A DNA stretch of 64,000 nt from Castellaniella sp. (GTDB taxonomy: Bacteria; Pseudomonadota; Gammaproteobacteria; Burkholderiales; Burkholderiaceae_B). Shown in pieces: positions 54,534 through 62,466 of the stretch (within the stretch, counting starts at the first letter, position 1; each line of letters opens with the position of its first letter). The stretch is from contig NZ_JAUCCU010000002.1 of assembly GCF_034675845.1 (NCBI RefSeq), positions 310,001 through 374,000 of the forward strand. The letters are read 5' to 3'. Made by a program: the position numbers and the translations under genes. The notes beneath the pieces are model-generated. The model was not told the DNA's origin, did not search any database, and saw nothing but the letters and a program-made list of their open reading frames with translations.

Positions 54534-54558
54534 GTAAATGGGGTCAGACCCCGTTTAC
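54534..54558. repeat. 25-bp palindromic intergenic element with GGGGTCAGACCCC core
   Basis: GTAAAT-GGGGTC-A-GACCCC-GTTTAC is a near-perfect palindrome right after the typA stop. The GGGGTCAGACCCC core resembles REP-like intergenic palindromes found in many proteobacteria. Only one copy is seen in this window. Confidence 0.5.
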
Positions 54559-54563
54559 TTGAT

Positions 54564-54602
54564 AAAGTCCCCGTTATTTGCATGAATGACGGGGACTTTT
54601 TT
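54564..54602 (+). terminator. Rho-independent terminator after typA
   Basis: Perfect 11-bp stem AAAGTCCCCGT/ACGGGGACTTT with a 14-base loop, running into TTT. It closes the rimP-typA operon. Confidence 0.88.
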
Positions 54603-54701
54603 GTGCGTCATGACTCCTGCTGGACTGTGCGTCGGGGATTTTTATTGTCGCATACTGAGTGCGCTAAACAGATATTGATTCGATCAGAAAGGAAATTGCC
54701 C

Positions 54702-55157
54702 GTGCCAGAACCCGTTCGCGACCTGTTGGAAATGCTGCAGTTCTGCACACCGGTGCTGCATGACGACATCTATGTGTACGCCAGGCTTCCGCAAGGGCGT
54801 CAAACTGAGGATCTTGCTGCCTTTGCGGTCATCCGTGAAGACGAGGGGGTGACGGTCATTCTTGAGAAGAATCGTGCAGTCCTGGCCGGATTGGAGATCG
54901 TGCTCCAAACGGCGCGCATTACCTTGACCGTCTACTCTGCACTTGATGGTGTTGGCCTCACTGCTGCGTTTGCGGCGGCCCTGGCCGAGCAGGGCATCGG
55001 TTGCAATGTCGTTGCCGCCATTCATCATGACCATATTTTTGTGCCGTTAAAAGACGCGCAGCGTGCCCTGACGGCTCTGTTGGCACTGCAAAACAAGGCT
55101 GAGACGCATGGCTGCGGCAAGCTGCCGCCGCACACGGAAGGCGCTCCGACCACATAA
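54702..55157 (+). CDS. ACT domain-containing protein
   Basis: 151 residues with two ACT-like modules (about 5-65 and 70-135). Landmarks: VLHDDIYVYARLP, FAVIREDEGVTVILE and GIGCNVVAAIHHDHIFVP. ACT domains bind amino acids; this stand-alone double-ACT family is conserved in bacteria without a fixed function. The start is probably GTG 54702, with AAGGA eight bases upstream. A longer frame to 54582 would begin inside the typA terminator. It stands alone after the operon end. Confidence 0.82.
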   Translation: MPEPVRDLLEMLQFCTPVLHDDIYVYARLPQGRQTEDLAAFAVIREDEGVTVILEKNRAVLAGLEIVLQTARITLTVYSALDGVGLTAAFAAALAEQGIGCNVVAAIHHDHIFVPLKDAQRALTALLALQNKAETHGCGKLPPHTEGAPTT

Positions 55158-55270
55158 TCGCCAGGGTTCAAATGTTGTAGCCACAGGCCGATCGCCGTGA
55201 TATAAAGGCTTGGCATGCCATTCAAGTATCAAATATTTAATTCAATTTGAATTTGTAAATCGGGGCAGCC

Positions 55271-56536
55271 ATGCGATTCGCCATACAGATGTTCATTGCT
55301 TCTGTCCTTGTATTTCTTGCGGGATGCGCCGTGTCGCCGGAAATGCACGCATACAATATGCTGCAGAAAGCCAGTGTCAGCATGACGACCGGTGATTTGG
55401 ACAGTACGCACCGTTACCTCGCCTCGGCACTCGATACACCGGGCCAGCAGGCCCAAATCGTGGCGTTCTTCGCCGACCAGCCCGAACGACGCGATATGTA
55501 CGTCAAGGCCATGGTGTACCACATCAATCACCAGATGCACATCCCGGAACAGGTCGCCAAGGCCTTGGTCCACATCGACCAAGGCGAGCGTCTGCGCTAT
55601 GTCTCGCCTCAAGAGGCCCAGGATTTGCGCCAGCAACTGATTGCCCGTGCGCAGCAGAGCAATGCAAACGGCACCATTGGCTTCATGCTCAGAGACAATC
55701 TCACCGGCCTGGGCTTGGATTCCGCCAAGAATAAAGAGATCATTCTCAAACGCTCGCTAGCGACTGCGCGTAGTGCCATGGATACAAACAACCGGCAGAC
55801 TGCGGCGCTCATGGCCTACGCATCCGATCTGAAAACTCCGGCAGCCCACAAGAAGCTCATAGAGCGATCGCTGGATGATATGCTCATTACCAAGCAAGAG
55901 ATGCTGCAGTTTGTCAGTCCCGTATTCCCTCAATATGCGGATAAAAAATTGGCCAGCATGACGTTGCATGCAGCCTTCGTCTACGAAGGCGGAGACAGAG
56001 TCGCCCGCGAAGACCTGCTGGATGTGGTCAGAGAAAAAATCAGGGGCGTGGAATGGTTGCCATATGGCTCAACAGGCACCACCATCGTCAAGATTGAACG
56101 TCTTCGCTATCACGAACAATCGGCGCGGCCCCGTACCGAAATCATCCGGTACACACGGCGACAGGTCAGCTACTATCATGTGGGCAGCAAGCAAATGCCC
56201 GATGGCTCAATTTATTCGTACAGACTCACGAGAAGCCCTATATCCATCGAATACGGCTACGCAGTCACGGTTCTCGTCAACGGAAACGTCGTATACAGCG
56301 AGATAGTACGCGGGACAGAACATGCCGAAAACATCTACTGCAACGACGCTGTAATACGCATGCGTAGTGGACGCATTCGGCCTGCCGAAGGCCCGGCCAA
56401 TTCCGATATGAAAAATCTCTGCAGTTCGTCAGGATCGGCCTCCATCAACGAACTTCGCCATAGAATCGATAACAAGATTGCCGATGCCATCCTGGCTGCA
56501 CCGCCCATCGCCAGAATTCATCATTTGAATTCGTAG
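55271..56536 (+). CDS. Orphan lipoprotein of unknown function
   Basis: 421 residues. The N-terminal signal ends in a lipobox (FLAGC at about 15-19), so the mature protein should be lipid-anchored. The N-terminal half (about 25-210) is helical with TPR-like spacing (MLQKASVSMTTGDLDSTHRY). The C-terminal half (about 225-370) is rich in beta-strand patterns and ends with a pair of Cys residues. I recognise no family. It has its own AT-rich upstream region (55158-55270) and no cotranscribed neighbour, and the codon use looks somewhat less GC-biased than the core genes. Confidence 0.75.
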   Translation: MRFAIQMFIASVLVFLAGCAVSPEMHAYNMLQKASVSMTTGDLDSTHRYLASALDTPGQQAQIVAFFADQPERRDMYVKAMVYHINHQMHIPEQVAKALVHIDQGERLRYVSPQEAQDLRQQLIARAQQSNANGTIGFMLRDNLTGLGLDSAKNKEIILKRSLATARSAMDTNNRQTAALMAYASDLKTPAAHKKLIERSLDDMLITKQEMLQFVSPVFPQYADKKLASMTLHAAFVYEGGDRVAREDLLDVVREKIRGVEWLPYGSTGTTIVKIERLRYHEQSARPRTEIIRYTRRQVSYYHVGSKQMPDGSIYSYRLTRSPISIEYGYAVTVLVNGNVVYSEIVRGTEHAENIYCNDAVIRMRSGRIRPAEGPANSDMKNLCSSSGSASINELRHRIDNKIADAILAAPPIARIHHLNS

Positions 56537-56642
56537 AGACCAGAGGTTGGCTCCATTTATTTGCGCAGGCTGCCATCAAGCAGGCATGAATCCGGCAATC
56601 AGGCTATTCTTGAAAAGCGTATTTCAGTAAAGGCCTGAACTG

Positions 56643-57689
56643 ATGATTTTGTACCTGCACGGGTTTCGTTCTTCTCCGGACTCCCATAAATCCCGCATCA
56701 TGGCGGCTGAACTAGCCCGTCGGGGGCTGGCGCAGCGCTGGTGCTGCCCACAGTTGCCGGCCAGCCCAGCCGCGGCCCTGCGCTTGGCCTTGGAACTGGT
56801 GGCGCAGCAGGGGTATGGACCTGCGCAGGATGGATCAGCCGGGGGGGCCGTTGCCAATGTCGGACATCCCCTGGTGGTGATTGGTTCATCACTGGGCGGG
56901 TTTTATGCCACCTGGCTGGCCCAGCAGTTGGCTTGCCGGGCGGTGTTGCTGAATCCCGTGGTGCATGCCGCGCGCGACCTTGCCACGCAGGTGGGATCAC
57001 ATCGCACCTTCCATGGGGATGAACCCTTCGAGTTCCTGCCTGCGTATGTGGATGAACTGGCCCAAGCCGAGGCTGACATCCAGGCACTGACCCAGCCTGA
57101 GCGGTATTTTTTGCTGGCAGCGACAGGCGACGAGGTGTTGGATTGGCGCGAGATGCAGGCGCGTTTTGTTGGCAGCCCGCAGCGGATCATCGAAGGCAGC
57201 GACCACGGTATCTCGGATTTCGAGCGCTGGCTCCCAACCGTGCTGGATTTTATGTTGGCGGACGCCAGTGCTTGCCAGATCATGCTGGGTGGCTGGGATC
57301 AGCTGGGGCTGCAGGCCTCTGCGGTTCGCCTGGAGGTTTTTGTGCAGGAACAGCATGTTCCGCCAGAAGAAGAAATGGACGCCATGGATGTGCACTGCCT
57401 GCATGCTGTGGCCTATGATGCGTCCGGCGCTGCGGTGGGAACAGGGCGCTTGCTGCCCGATGGCCATATCGGCCGGATGGCGGTGCGCCAGGCGGGGCGG
57501 GGACATGGGGTGGGGTCGCAGATATTAACGGCTCTGGTGCAGGCCGCCAGGCAGCGGGGCGATACCGAGGTGCTGCTGGCCGCCCAGCTGCATGCCCGGT
57601 CTTTTTATGCCCGACATGGCTTTGTGGAAGAAGGCGAGACCTTTATGGATGCCGGGATTCCGCATCGTTTGATGCGGTTGCGGTTTTAA
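56643..57689 (+). CDS. YqiA/YcfP-type alpha/beta hydrolase fused to a GNAT acetyltransferase
   Basis: 348 residues. The first ~195 match the YqiA/YcfP (UPF0227) small esterase family: YLHGFRSSPDSHKS at the start, nucleophile Ser in GSSLGG (about 81-86) and the His in EGSDHGISDFE (about 184-193). The last ~150 are a GNAT domain of the ElaA type (AVRLEVFVQEQHVPPEEEMD, GRMAVRQAGRGHGVGSQIL, FYARHGFVEEGETF). Both halves look complete. No stop or frameshift separates them, so this is a real fusion. Substrates unknown. Confidence 0.85.
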   Translation: MILYLHGFRSSPDSHKSRIMAAELARRGLAQRWCCPQLPASPAAALRLALELVAQQGYGPAQDGSAGGAVANVGHPLVVIGSSLGGFYATWLAQQLACRAVLLNPVVHAARDLATQVGSHRTFHGDEPFEFLPAYVDELAQAEADIQALTQPERYFLLAATGDEVLDWREMQARFVGSPQRIIEGSDHGISDFERWLPTVLDFMLADASACQIMLGGWDQLGLQASAVRLEVFVQEQHVPPEEEMDAMDVHCLHAVAYDASGAAVGTGRLLPDGHIGRMAVRQAGRGHGVGSQILTALVQAARQRGDTEVLLAAQLHARSFYARHGFVEEGETFMDAGIPHRLMRLRF

Positions 57690-57693
57690 TCAA

Positions 57694-58446
57694 TCAATGA
57701 CTGGTGTGTCGCTGCGCCTGTTGCCACGCCAGCACGGCCTGGGTGGCGTGCGCCATGATTTGCCGATAGCGTTCATCCGGCAGCGCCTGCCGCAAGGCAG
57801 TCAATAATTGTTGAGTGCCGTCTTGGGCCTGGGTGGATGCTTGTGTATCCTGTAACAGACGGATCTGGACATGGGCCAGCGTATCGGCCACCAGCCGCCA
57901 GCCCAGGCCCGGCATGGATTGATCCAGGGCCAGCAGTTGGCTGCCCAGCGCCTGCAGAATCGGGCTGGCCTCGTCGGTTGTGCCGGCGCTGCCCATGGCA
58001 TGCCACAAGGCCAGATGGATTTGGCGGCGCAAATGAATTTTAAAGTCGATCGCGTGAATAGAGGCTGCCTGGATTTGCTCGAATTGGCGTAGAAACTGGG
58101 CCTCTGCCTGAGGACTCAGACCGGTACGCAACTGACCGATCAGCGCTGTCAGCCCCGGCATGGCAGTAATGCCGAATGCCTGGCTGAATGCCAGCCCCCA
58201 TTGATCCAGGCCTGTCAGCAGCAGGGCCAGACGCAAGGCCTGGGCATCCAGATCACTGGCCTGATGTACCCATTCCAGGCATGGCTTCAGCTGTGCTTCG
58301 ACGGCGGGCGACAGCCCCTGGCCGTCTGCGGCATCCCGGAAGACTTGGGTAAACAGCTCTTGGGCCAAGTGGGCGCCATGAGCCTGTTCGGCAGCGGCAA
58401 CCAGGGTGGCCAGAGGATCGACAGGAGGAATGTATTGGTCTGACAT
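57694..58446 (-). CDS. Conserved-looking protein of unknown function
   Basis: 250 residues, rich in Leu, Ala and Gln; predicted mostly helical with no signal peptide or membrane segment. No motif recognised. It faces the hydrolase-GNAT gene convergently (4 bases between stops). The frame shows normal codon bias for this genome, which supports a real gene. The ribosome site is weak. Confidence 0.65.
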   Translation of the reverse strand: MSDQYIPPVDPLATLVAAAEQAHGAHLAQELFTQVFRDAADGQGLSPAVEAQLKPCLEWVHQASDLDAQALRLALLLTGLDQWGLAFSQAFGITAMPGLTALIGQLRTGLSPQAEAQFLRQFEQIQAASIHAIDFKIHLRRQIHLALWHAMGSAGTTDEASPILQALGSQLLALDQSMPGLGWRLVADTLAHVQIRLLQDTQASTQAQDGTQQLLTALRQALPDERYRQIMAHATQAVLAWQQAQRHTSH

Positions 58447-58593
58447 GATGGCGGCATTGTAGCGGCATTGGTCTGCAGATTAGCCTGGTTTTTGATAGCG
58501 GCATAGTTTGTCGCGCTCTGCGCTTAATACTCTGTATAAAATCAAGCACGACCTGGTGTCTACGCTTTCATTCAACCCATACAGGAACACACC

Positions 58594-59401
58594 ATGGATG
58601 TACGCTTCTCGGAGGCAGACCTCGATGCCCTGCGCCGCGCCCACGCGCTGCTGGAAAACCCCGGCCTGACGGCAAGACTGACCGGCACGCTGGGCTCACC
58701 CATCGAAAAAGGCCTGCGCTACCTGCCCAACGGCTGGCACAAGACCATTGGCGACGTCACTCGGATTGCCTTGATGAAGGCAGCCGACACAGCCTTGTTT
58801 ACGCTGGACAAGCAACCGGGAAAGGAAAGCTCCAACCTTTGGCACAAGGTGGGCGTAGCGGTGACCGGGGGTGTAGGGGGCTTTTTTGGCTTCGCCAGGC
58901 CTGGCGGTGGAACTGCCGATTTCCACGACCTTGATGATGCGCTCCATCGCTGATATTGCCCGCAGCGAGGGCGAGCACCTGGATAATCCCCAGACTCGGC
59001 TGGCCTGCCTGGAGGTCTTTGCGTTGGGGGGCAATCAGGCCAGCGATGACGCAACTGAAAGCGGCTACTATGCCGTCCGTGCCCTATTGGCCCAGGCAGT
59101 CAGCCAGGCGGTGGAATATGCAGGCGGCAAAGTCATGCTGGAAAAAGCCGCCCCGCCAGCCATGGCCCGCTTGGTCAGCATGATTGCCGAGCGCTTTGGC
59201 ATTCAGATCACCGAAAAAGCCGCCGCCCAGGCCGTGCCTGCTATTGGTGCGGCGGGCGGGGCGCTGATCAATACCTTATTCATCGACCATTTTCAGGATA
59301 TGGCGCGTGGCCATTTTATTATCCGACGGCTGGAATCCGTGTATGGACAGGAAGCCGTTGAACAGGCTTACGCGGGATTGTCTGCGGATCAGTCGCGTTG
59401 A
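58594..59401 (+). pseudogene. EcsC-family protein gene split by a frameshift
   Basis: Two frames together make one EcsC-family protein (~268 residues). The first (58594-58953) runs through AVTGGVGGFFGF, then reads unrelated codons to a stop. The second frame (from about 58886 to 59401) continues the family with SPGLAVELPISTT, RSIADIARSEGEHL, CLEVFALGG and INTLFIDHFQDMARGHF. The switch is at or next to a run of six T (58882-58887). One inserted base (or two lost) would explain it: decay, strain variation or a homopolymer sequencing error. EcsC proteins are poorly characterised, possibly membrane-associated. The start has AGGA at a suitable distance. Confidence 0.75.
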
Positions 59402-59404
59402 TCA

Positions 59405-59620
59405 TTACCGTGTACGCCCAGTCAGCACGCTGCGCAACTGATCCCACGTGCTGGCTGACTGCATATCCATCTGCTGATCTTTGCAGCGGGGACAGTTGAG
59501 CGACATATGCAGCACGTCGCTGGCCGGGAAGTGGGTTTCGCGGTGGCCGCACTGGGGGCAGAGCAAGGTAAATGGCTTGGGTGGGATGGGTATGGCGGGC
59601 CTTTGCTGAGTGAAGAGAAA
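59405..59620 (-). pseudogene. Zinc-ribbon gene copy without a start codon
   Basis: Reading frame whose product would contain LLCPQCGHRETHFP and LNCPRCKDQQMDMQ, i.e. two Cys pairs of a zinc ribbon, then STWDQLRSVLTGRTR. It resembles the intact upstream gene (LVCPECRHKSIPFH, QHCPRCKDQIMIKR). It is in the same frame as that gene, separated from it only by the TAA at 59621-59623. No ATG or GTG precedes the first Cys pair, so it is either a decayed tandem duplicate or is reached by read-through. Confidence 0.5.
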
Positions 59621-59830
59621 TTATTTAAATGAGTTAAACCATGGGATGGTAAGTCGGCGCACTATTTCCCATTGGGTCGCAGGTCGTTTGATCATGATCT
59701 GATCTTTACAGCGGGGGCAGTGCTGGTCTATGTGGGGCAAGCAGCTGTGGAAAGGGATGGACTTATGTCGACATTCGGGGCAAACCAAGGTGGATGCGAG
59801 GTCTGGCATGCTGATGATGTTGTGTGGCAT
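59621..59830 (-). CDS. Small zinc-ribbon protein
   Basis: 69 residues with two Cys pairs (CPEC and CPRC, about residues 18-21 and 38-41) spaced as in a zinc ribbon, and a basic C-terminus. Start at ATG 59830 has a perfect AGGAG five bases upstream. Function unknown; a DNA, RNA or protein contact through the zinc knuckle is plausible. A palindrome array lies about 80 bases upstream. Confidence 0.7.
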   Translation of the reverse strand: MPHNIISMPDLASTLVCPECRHKSIPFHSCLPHIDQHCPRCKDQIMIKRPATQWEIVRRLTIPWFNSFK

Positions 59831-59911
59831 GGAAACTCCTCTTAGACGCGGGTGGCTTTGGATTGACCCAAGGCAGTGATTGAGTCGCTTCGAAGCAGTA
59901 TAAGGACATAA

Positions 59912-59946
59912 GCGACAATTTGTGTCGCATACGTATTGCGACACAA
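59912..59946. promoter_or_regulatory. Array of TGTCGC/GCGACA inverted repeats (operator-like)
   Basis: Two overlapping dyads: GCGACA-N5-TGTCGC (59912-59928) and TTGTGTCGCA-N7-TGCGACACAA (59920-59946). The second has perfect 10-bp arms around TACGTAT. Located between the leftward zinc-ribbon gene and a rightward small reading frame; typical of a repressor operator. The cognate protein is not identified in the window. Confidence 0.6.
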
Positions 59947-60017
59947 TATGACGCAATCATGCATATCATGATCTTAATCACCCAGAGGATAGGGTGCTGA
60001 CCAGACAGGAGCACGTC

Positions 60018-60104
60018 ATGGCTCGAAATTTGTTAGCCGTTGTTAGCCTGTTGTGGAGCATGGTGGGGGATGAAAATCTCGAGAGACAGAAACGCACAAA
60101 ATAG
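60018..60104 (+). CDS. Possible 28-residue small protein
   Basis: ATG with GGAG at a good distance opens a 28-codon frame: a short hydrophobic helix (LLAVVSLLWSMV) then a charged tail. It lies opposite the zinc-ribbon gene, downstream of the palindrome array. It could be a small membrane peptide; it could also be chance. The following 60105-60212 stretch shows no gene. Confidence 0.25.
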   Translation: MARNLLAVVSLLWSMVGDENLERQKRTK

Positions 60105-60251
60105 GGTATATTTTATTACACTTGTAGCAAATTGCTCAAGAAAAGAGCAGGTGATGCGAGTCTTTTGCTTGTCTTAGTCTTAATTGCCATGATCTCTACT
60201 GCTCAATCAGATTAAAGTGGACCCATCTGTCAAGACAGATTTCATCCGGGT

Positions 60252-61193
60252 TTAAGCTAAATCCATTGCTTCTACTGCAGCCGAACGGCGCTGCCCCGAT
60301 GCGACCGGGCTGGAAGGATTTCCGTCCCGGTCAAAGTGATTAGCAATCCTGGCGCCGCCGCCAATACCATCGGCATAGACCTCGTCAGGAGTGCGGTTTC
60401 CCAGTCCCTGATGGGGCCGCTCGCCGTTGTAGAACGCGAAGTATTCGACCAGTCCGAGCGTGAGCTCAGCCACCGTACTGTAGCCCTTCAGGTAGATGTC
60501 CTCGTGCTTGAGGCTACGCCAGAGCCGTTCCACAAAGATGTTGTCCAGCGCACGCCCGTCCATGCTGATGGCGATCCCGGCAACTCTAAGCACGCCGGTG
60601 AAGGCCTCGCTCGTAAACTGAGAACCCTGATCGCTGTTGAAGATCTCCGGACATCCATGCTGATCCAATGCTTCCTGTAGACAGTCCACGCAGAACGCCG
60701 TGTCCATGCTGTTGGAGATGCGCCAGGCCAGTACCCGTCGAGAGTACCAGTCGATGACAGCCACCAGGTAGACAAACCCACGCGCCAGCCGGATATAGGT
60801 GATATCAGTGCTCCAGACCTGATTGGGCCGCACGATCTGCAAACCTCGCAGCAGGTACGGATAGATCTTGTGCTGGGGGTGTGGATGACTGGTTGCCGGA
60901 CCCGGCGCCATACCTGCCAGGCCCATGACGCGCATCAGACGCTGCACCCGTTTGCGGTTCACTTCGTGGCCCCCACGCTGCAGAAATACCACCATGCGGC
61001 GGCTGCCGTAGAACGGGTGGCGGGTGTACTCCTCGTCGATCAGCCGCATGTACAGCAAGTCTTCATCACTGGCCAGATTGGCGGGCCTGCGGCCATAGAA
61101 AGTTGCCCGGGGCACCTGCGCGAGCTCGCACTGGCGAGTAATCGGCAGGGACGTGTCCTGCATGACCCAGTTCATCCGTACGTCTGCGTTCAT
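60252..61193 (-). CDS. IS3-family transposase OrfB
   Basis: Integrase-core transposase half. The DDE triad is visible: Asp in WSTDITYI, Asp in NSDQGSQF and Glu in DNIFVERLWRSLKHED, with the family-typical Lys/Arg seven residues after the Glu. ATG 61193 overlaps the orfA stop (ATGA), but the main active product is expected to be an OrfAB fusion made by -1 frameshifting at the A8 run (minus-strand reading of 61203-61210). The same frame extends upstream to 61343, consistent with that fusion. Confidence 0.9.
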   Translation of the reverse strand: MNADVRMNWVMQDTSLPITRQCELAQVPRATFYGRRPANLASDEDLLYMRLIDEEYTRHPFYGSRRMVVFLQRGGHEVNRKRVQRLMRVMGLAGMAPGPATSHPHPQHKIYPYLLRGLQIVRPNQVWSTDITYIRLARGFVYLVAVIDWYSRRVLAWRISNSMDTAFCVDCLQEALDQHGCPEIFNSDQGSQFTSEAFTGVLRVAGIAISMDGRALDNIFVERLWRSLKHEDIYLKGYSTVAELTLGLVEYFAFYNGERPHQGLGNRTPDEVYADGIGGGARIANHFDRDGNPSSPVASGQRRSAAVEAMDLA

Positions 61194-61477
61194 AGTCCGG
61201 ACTTTTTTTTGAGCCAATCCAATTCCATCTTCAGGCGCCCGATCTCGCTGTACAAGCGGTCCTCGTCGGCGTGCTCTGCAGGCTTTGGGCCACGCTTGCT
61301 GGCAAACAGCGTGGCTGCCTGTTCCTGGATTGCCTTCTTCCACTGGCTGACCACCACGGGATGCACACCGTACTGTTGTCCTATTTCGTTGAGCGTCTTC
61401 TCCCCGCGGATCGCTTCCATGCCCACCTTCGCCTTGAATTCTGCGCTGTGAACCTTGCGTTTCTTAACCTCTGTCAC
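61190..61477 (-). CDS. IS3-family transposase OrfA
   Basis: 95 residues with the IS3 OrfA helix-turn-helix (SAEFKAKVGMEAI, TLNEIGQQYGVHPVVVSQWK) that binds the terminal repeats, and a C-terminal leucine-zipper-like helix (YSEIGRLKMELDWLKKK). It ends at a run of eight A on its coding strand, the slippery site for making OrfAB. Confidence 0.92.
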   Translation of the reverse strand: MTEVKKRKVHSAEFKAKVGMEAIRGEKTLNEIGQQYGVHPVVVSQWKKAIQEQAATLFASKRGPKPAEHADEDRLYSEIGRLKMELDWLKKKSGL

Positions 61478-61665
61478 GCTGCTTTCCTCCTCGGATTACA
61501 GCTTAAACCGCTGTCTCGATTCCGGGGTCCACTTTAGATAGAACTGTCTATATTTTGATAGCTCCATGTGTCTTGTTTGAGTATCCTCCACAGTGCAGAC
61601 TAGTAGCCAATTAAGTGCTCATGTATTAGTTATTTTTTGTGTGTCTATAGAAAGGAGGTATGGTG

Positions 61666-62466
61666 ATGCTAAATAATGGGCTGGATTTACTTACTAAGCA
61701 GCAGTTGGATGAAATCCGAAGCCGCTTGCGTTTAACTAAAGTCAATGTCCTTTTGGTTGGGGGGACTGGTGTAGGTAAAAGCTCCACAATCAATGCTTTG
61801 TTTCAGAGTGCAGGGCTGGATGTTCAGGCCAAGGTAGGCGAAACATCTCGACCAGAGACCATGGATATTAATCAATATAAATTAGGTGACAATCTGGTTG
61901 TATGGGATTCTCCTGGTTTAGGGGATAGTCGGGAAAAGGATATAGACCATAAAGAAAGCATAAAAAAATTGCTATTTAAAAAAGATGCTCGAGGAGTTCC
62001 TCTAGTAGATTTGGTTTTTTTGATTCTTGATGGATCAAGTCGAGATTTCAGTAGTGTATATACTTTGTTGAAAGATGTAATAATCCCATCACTTGATCAT
62101 AATGAGAAGGATCGAATTTTAATAGGTATAAATAAAGCTGATCAAGCCATGAGTGGACATTTTTGGGATCGAACAAAGAATCGTCCGGAAGAAAAATTAA
62201 CTAAATTTTTAGAGGACCAATCTGAGGAAGTAAAAAGGAGGATCAATGGCCTAGATCCTGATTTAAACGTCGATCCTATTTTTTATTCTGCTGGATATAC
62301 CTTCGATGGCGAGTTGATTTCTAGACCATATAATTTAGAAAAGCTTTTAAGTTATATTATGCTTTGCTTGCCCAGAAAAAAACGAGCAGTCGTTTCTGAA
62401 TACATTAATGAGTCGTCCCTGAAGAATTCATTTCACCTATATCACGCCGGATTTCCGGCGATCTGA
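61666..62466 (+). CDS. AT-rich orphan GTPase, probably 3'-truncated
   Basis: 266 residues. Era/YeeP-like P-loop GTPase: G1 GGTGVGKSS (about 32-40), G3 WDSPGLGD (about 85-92), G4 NKAD (about 155-158). The start is ATG 61666 with AAGGAGG seven bases upstream; an earlier ATG (61660) is too close to it. The DNA is strikingly AT-rich relative to the rest of the window, a sign of transfer. It is boxed in by an IS3 element 130 bases upstream and an IS5-family transposase gene whose end overlaps its last 25 bases; its final residues (HAGFPAI) probably derive from the insertion. Related GTPases occur in prophages and genomic islands; function here unknown. Confidence 0.75.
   Translation: MLNNGLDLLTKQQLDEIRSRLRLTKVNVLLVGGTGVGKSSTINALFQSAGLDVQAKVGETSRPETMDINQYKLGDNLVVWDSPGLGDSREKDIDHKESIKKLLFKKDARGVPLVDLVFLILDGSSRDFSSVYTLLKDVIIPSLDHNEKDRILIGINKADQAMSGHFWDRTKNRPEEKLTKFLEDQSEEVKRRINGLDPDLNVDPIFYSAGYTFDGELISRPYNLEKLLSYIMLCLPRKKRAVVSEYINESSLKNSFHLYHAGFPAI

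Larger units (their letters stand above)
60213..61536 (-). mobile_element. IS3-family insertion sequence
   Basis: 1324-bp element with 12-bp perfect terminal repeats TAAAGTGGACCC (60213-60224, inverted at 61525-61536); the subterminal GGTTTAAGC is also repeated near both ends. It is flanked by a 3-bp direct repeat GAT (60210-60212 and 61537-61539), the target duplication typical of the family. It carries orfA and orfB with an A8 frameshift site. Apparently complete. Confidence 0.88.

Noticed and set aside
58882..58888. Programmed -1 frameshift in the EcsC gene
   Set aside because: The needed change is +1 (or -2), so the T run does not work as a standard -1 slippery heptamer; mutation or sequencing error is simpler.
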